Shown here one piece after another: positions 24,362-30,944 of a stretch of DNA of 43,312 nucleotides (positions within the stretch are counted from its first letter, which is position 1; each line of letters begins with the position of its first letter). Location: assembly GCA_943333275.1 (NCBI GenBank), contig CALQSQ010000046.1:1-43312 (forward strand), read 5' to 3'. The notes under the pieces are model-generated. The model was not told where the DNA came from, did not search any database, and saw nothing but the letters and a program-made list of their open reading frames with translations. This stretch comes from Akkermansia muciniphila (GTDB lineage: Bacteria > Verrucomicrobiota > Verrucomicrobiia > Verrucomicrobiales > V1-33). Made by a program: the position numbers and the translations under genes.

Positions 24362-26665
24362 CTACAAAGATCGCAGAAAGCTGATCAACTCCAGACGCTG
24401 CGCGGCGGGAAGTTGGCGAAATGCCTCGGCGGCCCCCGCGGCCTCGCCGCCATGCCAGCGGATGGCCTCGCTGGGGTTTCTGGCGCGTCCGTCGTGGAGC
24501 AGGGCCGTGTGTCTGTTGACAGTGTCGTTGAGGCCCAGTCCCCAGAGCGGTGCGGTGCGCCATTCCCGGCCGGTGGCCAGATATTCCGGACGGTAATCCG
24601 ACAGACCTTCACCCATGTCATGGAGCATGAGGTCGGTGTAGGGATGGATCGTTTGGTGCCGGAGTTCCACGAGGCCGGACTGGGCACCGGTGGTGAAAGT
24701 TTCGCGATGGCAGGAGGCGCATTGAAGTTGGCGAAAGAGCGTTTCACCCTTCATTACGGAGGGGTCATCGAGCGACCGCCTCGCTGGGGGGGCGAGGGCT
24801 TGCAGGTAGGTGACGACGCGTTGGAGCTGGATATTGCTGATTTCAGGAGGGGAACCCGTGTGCGCGACCCCCATGTCCTCGGCGAAAGCGGTGATGGTCT
24901 GCTGGCGAAGGTCGGCCATGTTCGCCTTCCATCCGAATCGTCCCAGACGGCGTTGGTTCACCTCTGCGTCCCAAACATAATTCGGTTTGCCGGACTGGGC
25001 GAGGAGGTCCTTTTCATCAATGGCCTCCAGCAGGCCCAGGCCAAAGACCGGGGGGGCAAACCGGAGGCTGACCAGAGCGGTGGGGGAGGGCTGACCCCGA
25101 TGCCAGGTGGTGATTTTCGGCAGAGGCTTTCGCAGGGAATAAGGCTGGCCGTCCGCATAGTTCCCGGGCGTTTCCTGCCATGACAGCTCCGCCTCGATTT
25201 CCGGCATCTGCGGGGAAAACGCGAGCGGTGCCAGTTGCACTCCGTAAACGGGATCCGGCAGGGCTCCCCTGTGGGCACCCTCCCCCGGCTGGCTGATTCG
25301 GAGCAGCAGTCCGGGCTCCGCCGTCCAGGGTGGCTGCTCCGGAAGACCTCCGCGCCCCGCGCGGATGTGACAGGCCGCGCAGGACTGGGCATGGAACAGG
25401 GGACCGAGGCCTCCGCGGACGCCAGCATGAGGACCTGGTGGAAAGCGGGCCTCGGTGAAAAACGAATTTCCAACCAGAAACAGACGCCGCGTCTCCACCG
25501 TGGCATTGGCCAGCACCCTGCCGAAGGATTCGCTGCCACCGTTGAAAATGGTGCAATCTCCGCCGCTGCGGGCGGCAGGGTCCGTGGGAATGGCGATGGC
25601 GAGGTTTTCGGCGGCTTCATCGCCGGTGAGGATTTCCGTTGGGAGAATGAAACCCAGCCTCTGCCCCACGATGCGCAGGGTCGCGGACTGGGATTCGAGG
25701 GCGTGGATGAGTTCTGTGACCAGCCCGCGTCCGCTGGCGTCCAGTGAAAGGAGGTCGACCGGCAATTGCGAGGCGAGGGTGGTGGTGGCGGAAAATTGCG
25801 AGTCCAGAGTGTCCGCCAGCTTCTGATCCAATTCCGCCACCAATGGTTGCAGAATCCGGCCAAACGATTCGAGCCCGGAGATGCTGGCGAGCAGATCCTG
25901 CCGGGTGGTGCGGCTGCGAGTAGAAGGCAACTCGCGGGGGTCCGGAGCATCGAGCGCCATTTGCAGCCGGGCACCAGCCAGTTGGGATTCTCCGAGCAGG
26001 CAGAGCGTCGAGAGCAGGCCCTGCAGGGAGGGACTCACTCCTTCGGTGAACATGGCGCGGTAATTGCCCAATTTACCCTGAGTCCATTCCGCGCTCAAGA
26101 GATCGAGATCCGCCAGCAGCAGATTCGAGCATGCCTGCAGATACGCGCCACGGCGTTTGTCCAGGGCAGGGCGGTCCTGCGGCCAGAGGAAATATTCCAC
26201 GACGGGAAATCCACTGATGACGGGTTCCGGCTCCGCCAGCACGCGCTTTGCGAGAGAGTCCGCGGTGAGAGAATCGGGATTCTTCAGGCGGTCAAGTTGC
26301 GCTTCCACCGCCGCGCCATTGTCCTTCATCAGGCTGTCCATGCGCGGCAGGGGCCCGTCATCATCGTCAACTGGGGTGGAGAAAAACCGCAAGGGTTCCA
26401 ATTTGAGAAATTCGGACCGCGCGAGGCGCCAGCCGGCTTGTGCTGCGGCCAGTTTCTGAGGATCGGGAGCGGAGACTAAGGCATTCACCTCCGCCTGCAT
26501 TTTACGTGCGGCGGCCAGAGCTCTGGAGTGCTGAAGGTCAGCTGCTTCCGCGTACGCTCGCACAACCCGCACCTCCGTCGTTTTCGCAGGCTTTGCCCAT
26601 GCCGGGAAAATGGCGCCTGAGAGCAGGAAGGCCAGGGTGGATAGATGTTTAAGCCAGAGGCGCAT
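24362..26665 (-). CDS. Imelysin-like domain fused to a di-heme oxidoreductase (DUF1111-type)
   Basis: ATG 26665 begins a signal peptide (MRLWLKHLSTLAFLLSGAIF, cleavage probably near PAWA). The 767-residue periplasmic protein has an N-terminal imelysin/peptidase M75-like helical domain (about 30-370). The usual GxHxxE motif reads GFPVVE (152-157), with the His lost. From about 375 follows a di-heme cytochrome domain with CAACH (429) and CASCH (649), plus RTAPLWGLG and ALLHDGRA typical of DHOR/thiol-oxidoreductase-like proteins. These two families commonly occur as separate neighbouring genes linked to iron uptake; here they are one polypeptide. The frame stays open further upstream to 27523, but that part is antisense to the phosphoesterase gene and is not coding. 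Confidence 0.85.
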   Translation of the reverse strand: MRLWLKHLSTLAFLLSGAIFPAWAKPAKTTEVRVVRAYAEAADLQHSRALAAARKMQAEVNALVSAPDPQKLAAAQAGWRLARSEFLKLEPLRFFSTPVDDDDGPLPRMDSLMKDNGAAVEAQLDRLKNPDSLTADSLAKRVLAEPEPVISGFPVVEYFLWPQDRPALDKRRGAYLQACSNLLLADLDLLSAEWTQGKLGNYRAMFTEGVSPSLQGLLSTLCLLGESQLAGARLQMALDAPDPRELPSTRSRTTRQDLLASISGLESFGRILQPLVAELDQKLADTLDSQFSATTTLASQLPVDLLSLDASGRGLVTELIHALESQSATLRIVGQRLGFILPTEILTGDEAAENLAIAIPTDPAARSGGDCTIFNGGSESFGRVLANATVETRRLFLVGNSFFTEARFPPGPHAGVRGGLGPLFHAQSCAACHIRAGRGGLPEQPPWTAEPGLLLRISQPGEGAHRGALPDPVYGVQLAPLAFSPQMPEIEAELSWQETPGNYADGQPYSLRKPLPKITTWHRGQPSPTALVSLRFAPPVFGLGLLEAIDEKDLLAQSGKPNYVWDAEVNQRRLGRFGWKANMADLRQQTITAFAEDMGVAHTGSPPEISNIQLQRVVTYLQALAPPARRSLDDPSVMKGETLFRQLQCASCHRETFTTGAQSGLVELRHQTIHPYTDLMLHDMGEGLSDYRPEYLATGREWRTAPLWGLGLNDTVNRHTALLHDGRARNPSEAIRWHGGEAAGAAEAFRQLPAAQRLELISFLRSL

Positions 26666-26710
26666 GGGGGCGGGAACCGGGTCAATTTGCAGGGAAAGAC
26701 GAATAAGGAA

Positions 26711-26794
26711 AGGTGCTTGCCGGAAACTGGAACAGGTGCATTGTTCGCACCTCCCCGCAAGTTTCCGGGGTATTCTACCCCTTTTTCCTACGAA
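26711..26794 (+). promoter_or_regulatory. Structured leader of the metallophosphoesterase gene (candidate attenuator or riboswitch)
   Basis: On the plus strand the leader contains two copies of AGGTGC (26711-26716 and 26734-26739), either of which can pair with the single GCACCT (26747-26752). A 9-bp outer helix, CCGGAAACT (26720-26728) with AGTTTCCGG (26760-26768), overlaps by two bases the stem of an intrinsic terminator (26767-26786). The fragments AATAAGGAA, GGTGC, CCGGAA and CCCCGCAA occur in the order seen in cobalamin riboswitches, but the match is partial. These mutually exclusive pairings suggest conditional termination (inference). Confidence 0.45.
26767..26786 (+). terminator. Intrinsic terminator directly before a start codon
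   Basis: GGGGTA-TTC-TACCCC followed by TTTTT is a textbook Rho-independent terminator on the plus strand. It ends 8 bases before the ATG of the metallophosphoesterase (26795). No plus-strand gene ends upstream, because the neighbour on the left is divergent. It must therefore act on the leader of the downstream gene, or the palindrome serves as an operator or short-leader promoter region (TATTCT at 26771-26776 resembles a -10 box). Confidence 0.6.
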
Positions 26795-27517
26795 ATGAAG
26801 TTTGCTATTTTTGGAGATATCCACGCGAATCTGGAAGCGTTTGACACCGTTTTGGCGGACGCGAGTCAACACAGCGTTACTCATTTCGCGTGTATCGGGG
26901 ATATTGTCGGATATAATGCCAACCCGCACGAATGTCTGGCCAAAGTTCAGGAACTTGCCTGCCCGGTGGTGAAGGGAAATCACGACGAGGAAGCGAGTGC
27001 CGATACTGAAATTATCGGGCTTAACCCCCTGGCCCAGGCCGCACTGGAATGGACACGGAGGAATCTTCAGGAGGATGACAAAAAATGGCTGCGGGAGCTG
27101 CGGATGGTGCGGCAGGTCAGGGATTTCACCATTGTCCATGCGACTCTGGACACCCCGAGCAGCTGGGCCTATGTCATGAACAAGTTCGATGCCATGGCCA
27201 GCTTCAGCTACCAGTTTACCCAGGTCTGTTTCTGCGGTCACACGCACACTCCGCGGTTTTATGTCAAGGGAACGAGCGTGACCATCGAGCCGGGCGAGAC
27301 GCTCAAAATCGAACCGGGTCAGAAATACCTCATCAATGTGGGAAGTGTGGGGCAACCGCGCGATGGCGACTGGCGGGCGTCCTACGTCATCTACGATCAC
27401 GACAAGCAGGAAATCCTCCTGCGCCGACTCCCTTACGACATCGAGACCACCCAGAAGAAAATCCTCGCCGCCGGGCTGCCCCATCAACTGGCCGATCGTC
27501 TGGCGGTCGGTAAATAA
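26795..27517 (+). CDS. Metallophosphoesterase, calcineurin-like (YfcE/MJ0936 type)
   Basis: The 240-residue protein carries all the metal-binding motifs of the family: FGDIHANLEAF, IGDIVGYNANP, GNHDEEA, HATLDTP and CGHTHTPRFY, followed by INVGSVGQPRDGD near the end. These bind two metal ions for phosphodiester or phosphomonoester hydrolysis; the substrate cannot be read from sequence. ATG 26795 places the first metal motif at the usual distance; the frame extends upstream to 26645 but without family similarity. No Shine-Dalgarno sequence precedes the start, which lies 8 bases after a terminator-like hairpin. The gene diverges from the imelysin/di-heme gene and precedes a GT9 glycosyltransferase by 136 bases. 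Confidence 0.92.
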   Translation: MKFAIFGDIHANLEAFDTVLADASQHSVTHFACIGDIVGYNANPHECLAKVQELACPVVKGNHDEEASADTEIIGLNPLAQAALEWTRRNLQEDDKKWLRELRMVRQVRDFTIVHATLDTPSSWAYVMNKFDAMASFSYQFTQVCFCGHTHTPRFYVKGTSVTIEPGETLKIEPGQKYLINVGSVGQPRDGDWRASYVIYDHDKQEILLRRLPYDIETTQKKILAAGLPHQLADRLAVGK

Positions 27518-27653
27518 TGGCAACGGGCAGCGTGCCTGCCACCTCCGGAAATTCCCGCAGTTTGGTATTCACATACAAAATTTCGCGCCAGCCAATGCCC
27601 CCGGGAATGATTCGCCGATTTGAAAGAAATCCCGCCGCAACGGTGTGCCAACC

Positions 27654-28670
27654 ATGAAAATTCCGGATTTTAATGCCGTTCATTCGGTGCTGGTGGTGAA
27701 GCCCAGCAGCCTCGGGGATGTGGTCCATACCCTGCCGGCTGTGCACCGGCTGAAGCAGTCCTTCCCCCACCTGCGCATCGACTGGCTGGTGAACCCGGAA
27801 TGGGAACCCCTGCTGGCGGGGAATTCTGATCTCATCGAGATCGTGCCGTTTCCGCGCCAATCATTCCGGGGCCCCGGGGGATGGCGGCGGTATCGGGAAT
27901 GGATGAAGAATTTTCGCTGGAGGCCACCTCCGGATGTGGTGCTCGATTTCCAAGGTCTGCTGCGCAGTGCCTGGGTGGGCCGGCGGAGCGGGGCACGCGT
28001 GATCATGGGCCTGAGCGACGCGCGGGAGGGAGCCAGGTTTTTGCACCATATTTCCATCCCCGTGGCCGCAAGCATTCATGCCGTTGATCGTTACCAGCAA
28101 CTGGTCACCGCCTGCGGAGCCGGGCCGGCCCGCGTCCAGTTTCCCCTGCCTGCGGGGCAGCTTCCTGTCGGGGTGTTTCCCACAGCCGTGCCGAGGGATT
28201 TCGTGCTCCTGCACCCGTTTGCACGCGGGGCGGAAAAATCCCTGAGCGTCGAGCAGGTGAAAATCTTCTGTGAACAAATTGCTCCCGTGGGAGTGTTCGT
28301 GGTGGGGCGGGCGGACATTCCGGAACACCTCCTCCAACTTCCCGCCAATGCCTTCAACCTGCTCAACCGCACCACCCTGCCGGAATTGATCTGGCTGATG
28401 CGGCGCGGCAGTTTCCTGGTCAGCGTGGACAGTGGTCCCATGCACATCGCGGCCGCCATTTCCTCCAGAGTGCTGTCCATTCATACCTGGAGCGATCCCC
28501 GGTTGGTGGGACCCTATCCAGCGGATGCATGGATCTGGAAAGGGGGGCACATCATGCATCGGAGCGAAGCGGATGCGGCCCTGGCCAGCCAAATGAGGCA
28601 GGTGGAGAACGCCGATATCAAACCAATCGTCCATTTTGTGATGGCTCGATTGGCAGAATCCCGACGGTAG
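27654..28670 (+). CDS. Glycosyltransferase family 9 (heptosyltransferase-like)
   Basis: The 338-residue protein resembles LPS heptosyltransferases of the WaaC/WaaF type. It has an N-terminal LVVKPSSLGDVVHTLPAVHR motif, DFQGLLRSAWVGR, and the C-terminal nucleotide-sugar motif SVDSGPMHIAAA with IHTWSDPRLVGPY. It would add a sugar from an ADP- or similar nucleotide donor to lipopolysaccharide core at the inner membrane. ATG 27654 is chosen; GTG 27645, three codons upstream, is an equal alternative. No clear ribosome site is seen. The gene lies downstream of the phosphoesterase in the same direction and is convergent with the SH3-like gene. Confidence 0.9.
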   Translation: MKIPDFNAVHSVLVVKPSSLGDVVHTLPAVHRLKQSFPHLRIDWLVNPEWEPLLAGNSDLIEIVPFPRQSFRGPGGWRRYREWMKNFRWRPPPDVVLDFQGLLRSAWVGRRSGARVIMGLSDAREGARFLHHISIPVAASIHAVDRYQQLVTACGAGPARVQFPLPAGQLPVGVFPTAVPRDFVLLHPFARGAEKSLSVEQVKIFCEQIAPVGVFVVGRADIPEHLLQLPANAFNLLNRTTLPELIWLMRRGSFLVSVDSGPMHIAAAISSRVLSIHTWSDPRLVGPYPADAWIWKGGHIMHRSEADAALASQMRQVENADIKPIVHFVMARLAESRR

Positions 28671-28743
28671 GGTTATTTCAAGCTGAGTGCAGCATTACCG
28701 AAAATCTGCCTAAAGTGGGCGGAAGGGCAAAGGAAATGGCAGG

Positions 28744-28762
28744 ATTTAGGTCAAACCTAAAT
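28744..28762. repeat. Perfect short palindrome downstream of the GT9 gene
   Basis: ATTTAGGT (28744-28751), CAA, ACCTAAAT (28755-28762) forms a perfect 8-bp stem with a 3-base loop in the 152-base gap between the convergent GT9 and SH3-like genes. No T-run follows. It may be a weak terminator or a protein-binding dyad. Nothing else is recognisable in this gap. Confidence 0.35.
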
Positions 28763-28822
28763 GCCGGGATGTTCAATGAAATTGCTAACGCAATCTCAGG
28801 AAGGCTTGTCTGATTAACGGAT

Positions 28823-29167
28823 TCACTGGAGAATGAATTCCGGCAGCCAGCCTTCCTCCCCGGCTGCATTGCGACACCAAAGCCATCCCTTGACCTCTCG
28901 CAGTGCGATTATTTCCTCGTGTCGTTTCACGGAAAGATCCCTGGCGCTGAATGGCCGGATCACCTCGGCCGAGTCGGTAGCGAGGATTCGCAGATGGTCT
29001 TCGGGCACATGGCTGCCCCGCCCGTCGGTGGCAATCGCCCACACCCAGCCTGGCCAGGCCTTGTCCGCAGGCCCGAGGCGAACCATTTGCCCGAGGGTGA
29101 GGTGCAGGGGATTGCGATCCAGAACGGTGTAATCGGCATTCGCGCGATGGGTGAAACTTTGGCTCAT
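28823..29167 (-). CDS. Small SH3-like (variant SH3 domain) protein
   Basis: The 114-residue cytoplasmic protein has no signal or membrane segment. It appears to hold two SH3-like barrels. The first (about 8-60) has DYTVLDRNPLHLTLGQMVRL and AWPGWVWAIATDGRGSHVP. The second (about 63-114) has the variant-SH3 pattern ALREVKGWLWCRNAAGEEGW LPEFILQ. Such proteins are usually small binding modules of unknown partner. The start at ATG 29167 is the natural one; longer frames in other phases are not supported. It lies downstream of the pseudopilin terminator as a separate unit. Confidence 0.7.
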   Translation of the reverse strand: MSQSFTHRANADYTVLDRNPLHLTLGQMVRLGPADKAWPGWVWAIATDGRGSHVPEDHLRILATDSAEVIRPFSARDLSVKRHEEIIALREVKGWLWCRNAAGEEGWLPEFILQ

Positions 29168-29244
29168 GGAGGGAGTTAACGCATAAAACGCCGCCCCTCA
29201 GCATAATTTTGCTATCAGCTCCAACTTTTTGCTGGTCCAGAATA

Positions 29245-29274
29245 CAAAACCCCCCCTCGCGTGAGCGAGAGGGG
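29245..29274 (-). terminator. Intrinsic terminator of the first pseudopilin gene
   Basis: On the minus strand CCCCTCTCGC, loop TCAC, GCGAGGGG and then GTTTTGT form a strong GC-rich stem (with a two-base bulge) followed by a short T-run, 34-63 bases after the pilin stop codon. The position and strand fit a Rho-independent terminator for that gene. Confidence 0.75.
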
Positions 29275-29307
29275 CTTCGAAGAATCGATTAGATCGATCA
29301 GGGGAAC

Positions 29308-29766
29308 TTAGTTGCCACCGGCGGCGACAGCACCCGTTTGGGAAGCGTCATAGCCGAGGGTCTTGTTCGTGTCGTTCCAGGTCAGGAAGTCATCAGCGGC
29401 CGCCACGTCAAGCGGATCCATTTTGGACAGCGAGAAGATCGTGGTCGCGAAGGAGCCCGAGCCAGTCACGGGAGTGGTGCCGGAGAGCGCATCGGTAACA
29501 GCAGTCGCTGCAGCGGCAGGGGTGCCAACCGTTCCGGCGACTCCGAGAGACGCGGTCGTTGCACCAGCAGCGCGAGCGGCGGTGTAAACCGAAGCGATGT
29601 TCTGGGCATTGCGTTGAGCCTTTGCCTTCGAGGAGCTTTCGAACACGTTCGAGAGCGCAGGAATGGCGATGGCGGCGAGAATACCGATAACGGCGATCAC
29701 GACGAGGAGTTCGACCAAGCTGAATCCAGCTTTTGCTTTGTTATTGATTTTGTTCAGGACTTTCAT
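29308..29766 (-). CDS. Type II/IV pseudopilin, paralogue 1
   Basis: The 152-residue prepilin has a short basic leader (MKVLNKINNKAKAG) cleaved before Phe in AGFSLVELLVVIAVIGILAA, with the conserved Glu at +5. The hydrophobic helix continues through IAIPALSNVF, followed by a small alanine/threonine-rich head ending in LTWNDTNKTLGYDASQTGA. It would be processed by prepilin peptidase and assembled by a type II secretion or pilus machine not present in this window. A closely related paralogue lies 550 bases upstream on the same strand. A candidate promoter, an A-rich repeat in the leader and a terminator suggest a strongly expressed single-gene unit. Confidence 0.92.
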   Translation of the reverse strand: MKVLNKINNKAKAGFSLVELLVVIAVIGILAAIAIPALSNVFESSSKAKAQRNAQNIASVYTAARAAGATTASLGVAGTVGTPAAAATAVTDALSGTTPVTGSGSFATTIFSLSKMDPLDVAAADDFLTWNDTNKTLGYDASQTGAVAAGGN

Positions 29767-29770
29767 GGTA

Positions 29771-29802
29771 TTTTGTTTTTGTTTTTGTTTTTGTTTTTGT
29801 TG
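29771..29802. repeat. GTTTTT hexanucleotide tandem repeat in the pilin leader
   Basis: Four perfect GTTTTT units (29775-29798) with partial units on both sides lie 5-36 bases upstream of the pseudopilin ATG, so the transcript carries CAAAAA repeats in its leader. No Shine-Dalgarno is present. The A-rich tract could itself promote ribosome entry, and its copy number could change by slippage. Confidence 0.85.
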
Positions 29803-29832
29803 TTATAATCGTTGAATCCAACGATGTGAGGA

Positions 29833-29860
29833 ACTATAATTTCCATAAAACAAAAGTCAA
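29833..29860 (-). promoter_or_regulatory. Candidate sigma-70 promoter of pseudopilin 1
   Basis: On the minus strand TTGACT (29860-29855), a 16-base spacer and TATAGT (29838-29833) match a housekeeping promoter well, about 67 bases upstream of the ATG. The -10 region sits in TGGAAATTATAGT, a motif repeated almost exactly upstream of pseudopilin 2. Confidence 0.6.
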
Positions 29861-30315
29861 CGAAAAATTGTAAATTTCATAATTTCCATGATTCATCCTC
29901 GGTTGTATTTTGATTTTAAATCGCTCAAATTCAAGCATGCCGTGGCGTGAATTTTCCATAAAGTATTGAATTTCACTGGTTTAATGGGTTCTACGGCTTC
30001 CCAAATGGGGTCCATGGAAAATTCCACGCAGGATTTAATAGGGTGGAGTTTTTTCGCAGAAGCGAAGAATTCGGTTTCCTGGGGTTCACGACAGCCAGGC
30101 ATGATTTTAGTTTGGGCGAACCTGAAAATGCCTGTTGCAGCAGGTGCAGCAGCCGGAAGCCAGGAGTAGGGGCTCAGGTTGCCCTTTCAAATGATCAGGG
30201 GGAACCGAGATCCAATCGTGGATACAAGAACGTTCGGGCGTTTCACCAAAATTCCCTCTGCTCGCTGGTCATGGGCAGCGTCCATCGGAAAAGGCAGCAC
30301 AAACCGATCAAAAGC
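29861..30315. other. Intergenic stretch between the two pseudopilins, no convincing gene
   Basis: The part next to the promoter is AT-rich and contains a second partial copy of the pilin upstream motif (TGGAAATTATGAAATTT, minus strand, near 29889-29873). The rest has no frame with recognisable protein similarity. A 67-codon plus-strand frame (29966-30169) ends in an Ala/Gly-rich tail but shows nothing family-like. Confidence 0.6.
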
Positions 30316-30780
30316 CTAATTGGCATTCCCAGACGGGGCCCCGGCACCCTGGGAAGCGTCGTAGCTGAGCATTTTATGGGTGTCATTCCAAACGAGGTAG
30401 GATGCCGCCGCGGAAACATCAGAAGGGGATATCTGAGATACCGAGAAGGTGAAGTTGGAGCAGGGACCCTCCCCATGAACTGGGGCATTCACCTGAGAAA
30501 GCGCGTTCACCACGGCAGTGGCTGCGGCAGCGGCATCTGCTGTCGGGGAATTTACTCCAAAGGTCGCCGTCGTAACTCCGGCCGCACGACCGGAAGTGTA
30601 TATGTTGGCGATGAGCTGGGCATTACGCTGGGATTTGGCCCTGTCGGCAGAGTCCGGCACATTGAAAAGCGCCGGAAGGGCGATCGCGGCAAGAATCCCG
30701 ATGACGGCGATCACGGTGAGTAGCTCAATCAAGCTGAATCCAGCATTGGAACGGTTTTTGATATTAGCGCTGAGTTTCAT
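30316..30780 (-). CDS. Type II/IV pseudopilin, paralogue 2
   Basis: This 154-residue prepilin is clearly paralogous to its neighbour. It has leader MKLSANIKNRSNAG, N-terminal helix FSLIELLTVIAVIGILAAIA, then ALFNVPDSADRAKSQRNAQL, and a head with WNDTHKMLSYDASQGAG. The two share the DRAKSQRNAQ/KAKAQRNAQ and WNDTxKxLxYDASQ blocks, while the middle of the head has diverged and here contains a lone Cys. ATG 30780 follows GAGGAG immediately and sits at the normal leader length; the frame extends to 30840 without need. No strong terminator is seen after it. Confidence 0.9.
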   Translation of the reverse strand: MKLSANIKNRSNAGFSLIELLTVIAVIGILAAIALPALFNVPDSADRAKSQRNAQLIANIYTSGRAAGVTTATFGVNSPTADAAAAATAVVNALSQVNAPVHGEGPCSNFTFSVSQISPSDVSAAASYLVWNDTHKMLSYDASQGAGAPSGNAN

Positions 30781-30863
30781 CTCCTCGGTGAGTTTGGTTT
30801 TTAGTTGGTTGGGGAATGTGTCGCAATTACAATAATCCATAATTTCTGATTTAACAAGGAAAA

Positions 30864-30876
30864 ATTATAATTTCCA
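30864..30876 (-). promoter_or_regulatory. Shared pilin upstream motif with -10-like box
   Basis: TGGAAATTATAAT on the minus strand matches TGGAAATTATAGT before pseudopilin 1 at 12 of 13 positions, and contains a perfect TATAAT about 84 bases upstream of the ATG. A good -35 box at the usual spacing is not evident here. The conservation suggests a promoter or activator site retained since duplication. Confidence 0.45.
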
Positions 30877-30944
30877 CAATTTCAATTTGAGGAACAATAC
30901 CTCTTCTCTCCAGTATGGCGCAAATGGGGTAGGTGTAAGGAAAT

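Noticed and set aside
26666-27523. Upstream extension of the imelysin/di-heme frame to a 1053-residue protein
   Set aside because: The added 286 residues are antisense to the metallophosphoesterase and precede a clear signal peptide at 26665.
29966-30169. 67-codon plus-strand gene between the pseudopilins
   Set aside because: No recognisable family, poor start context, and composition consistent with chance in an intergenic stretch.
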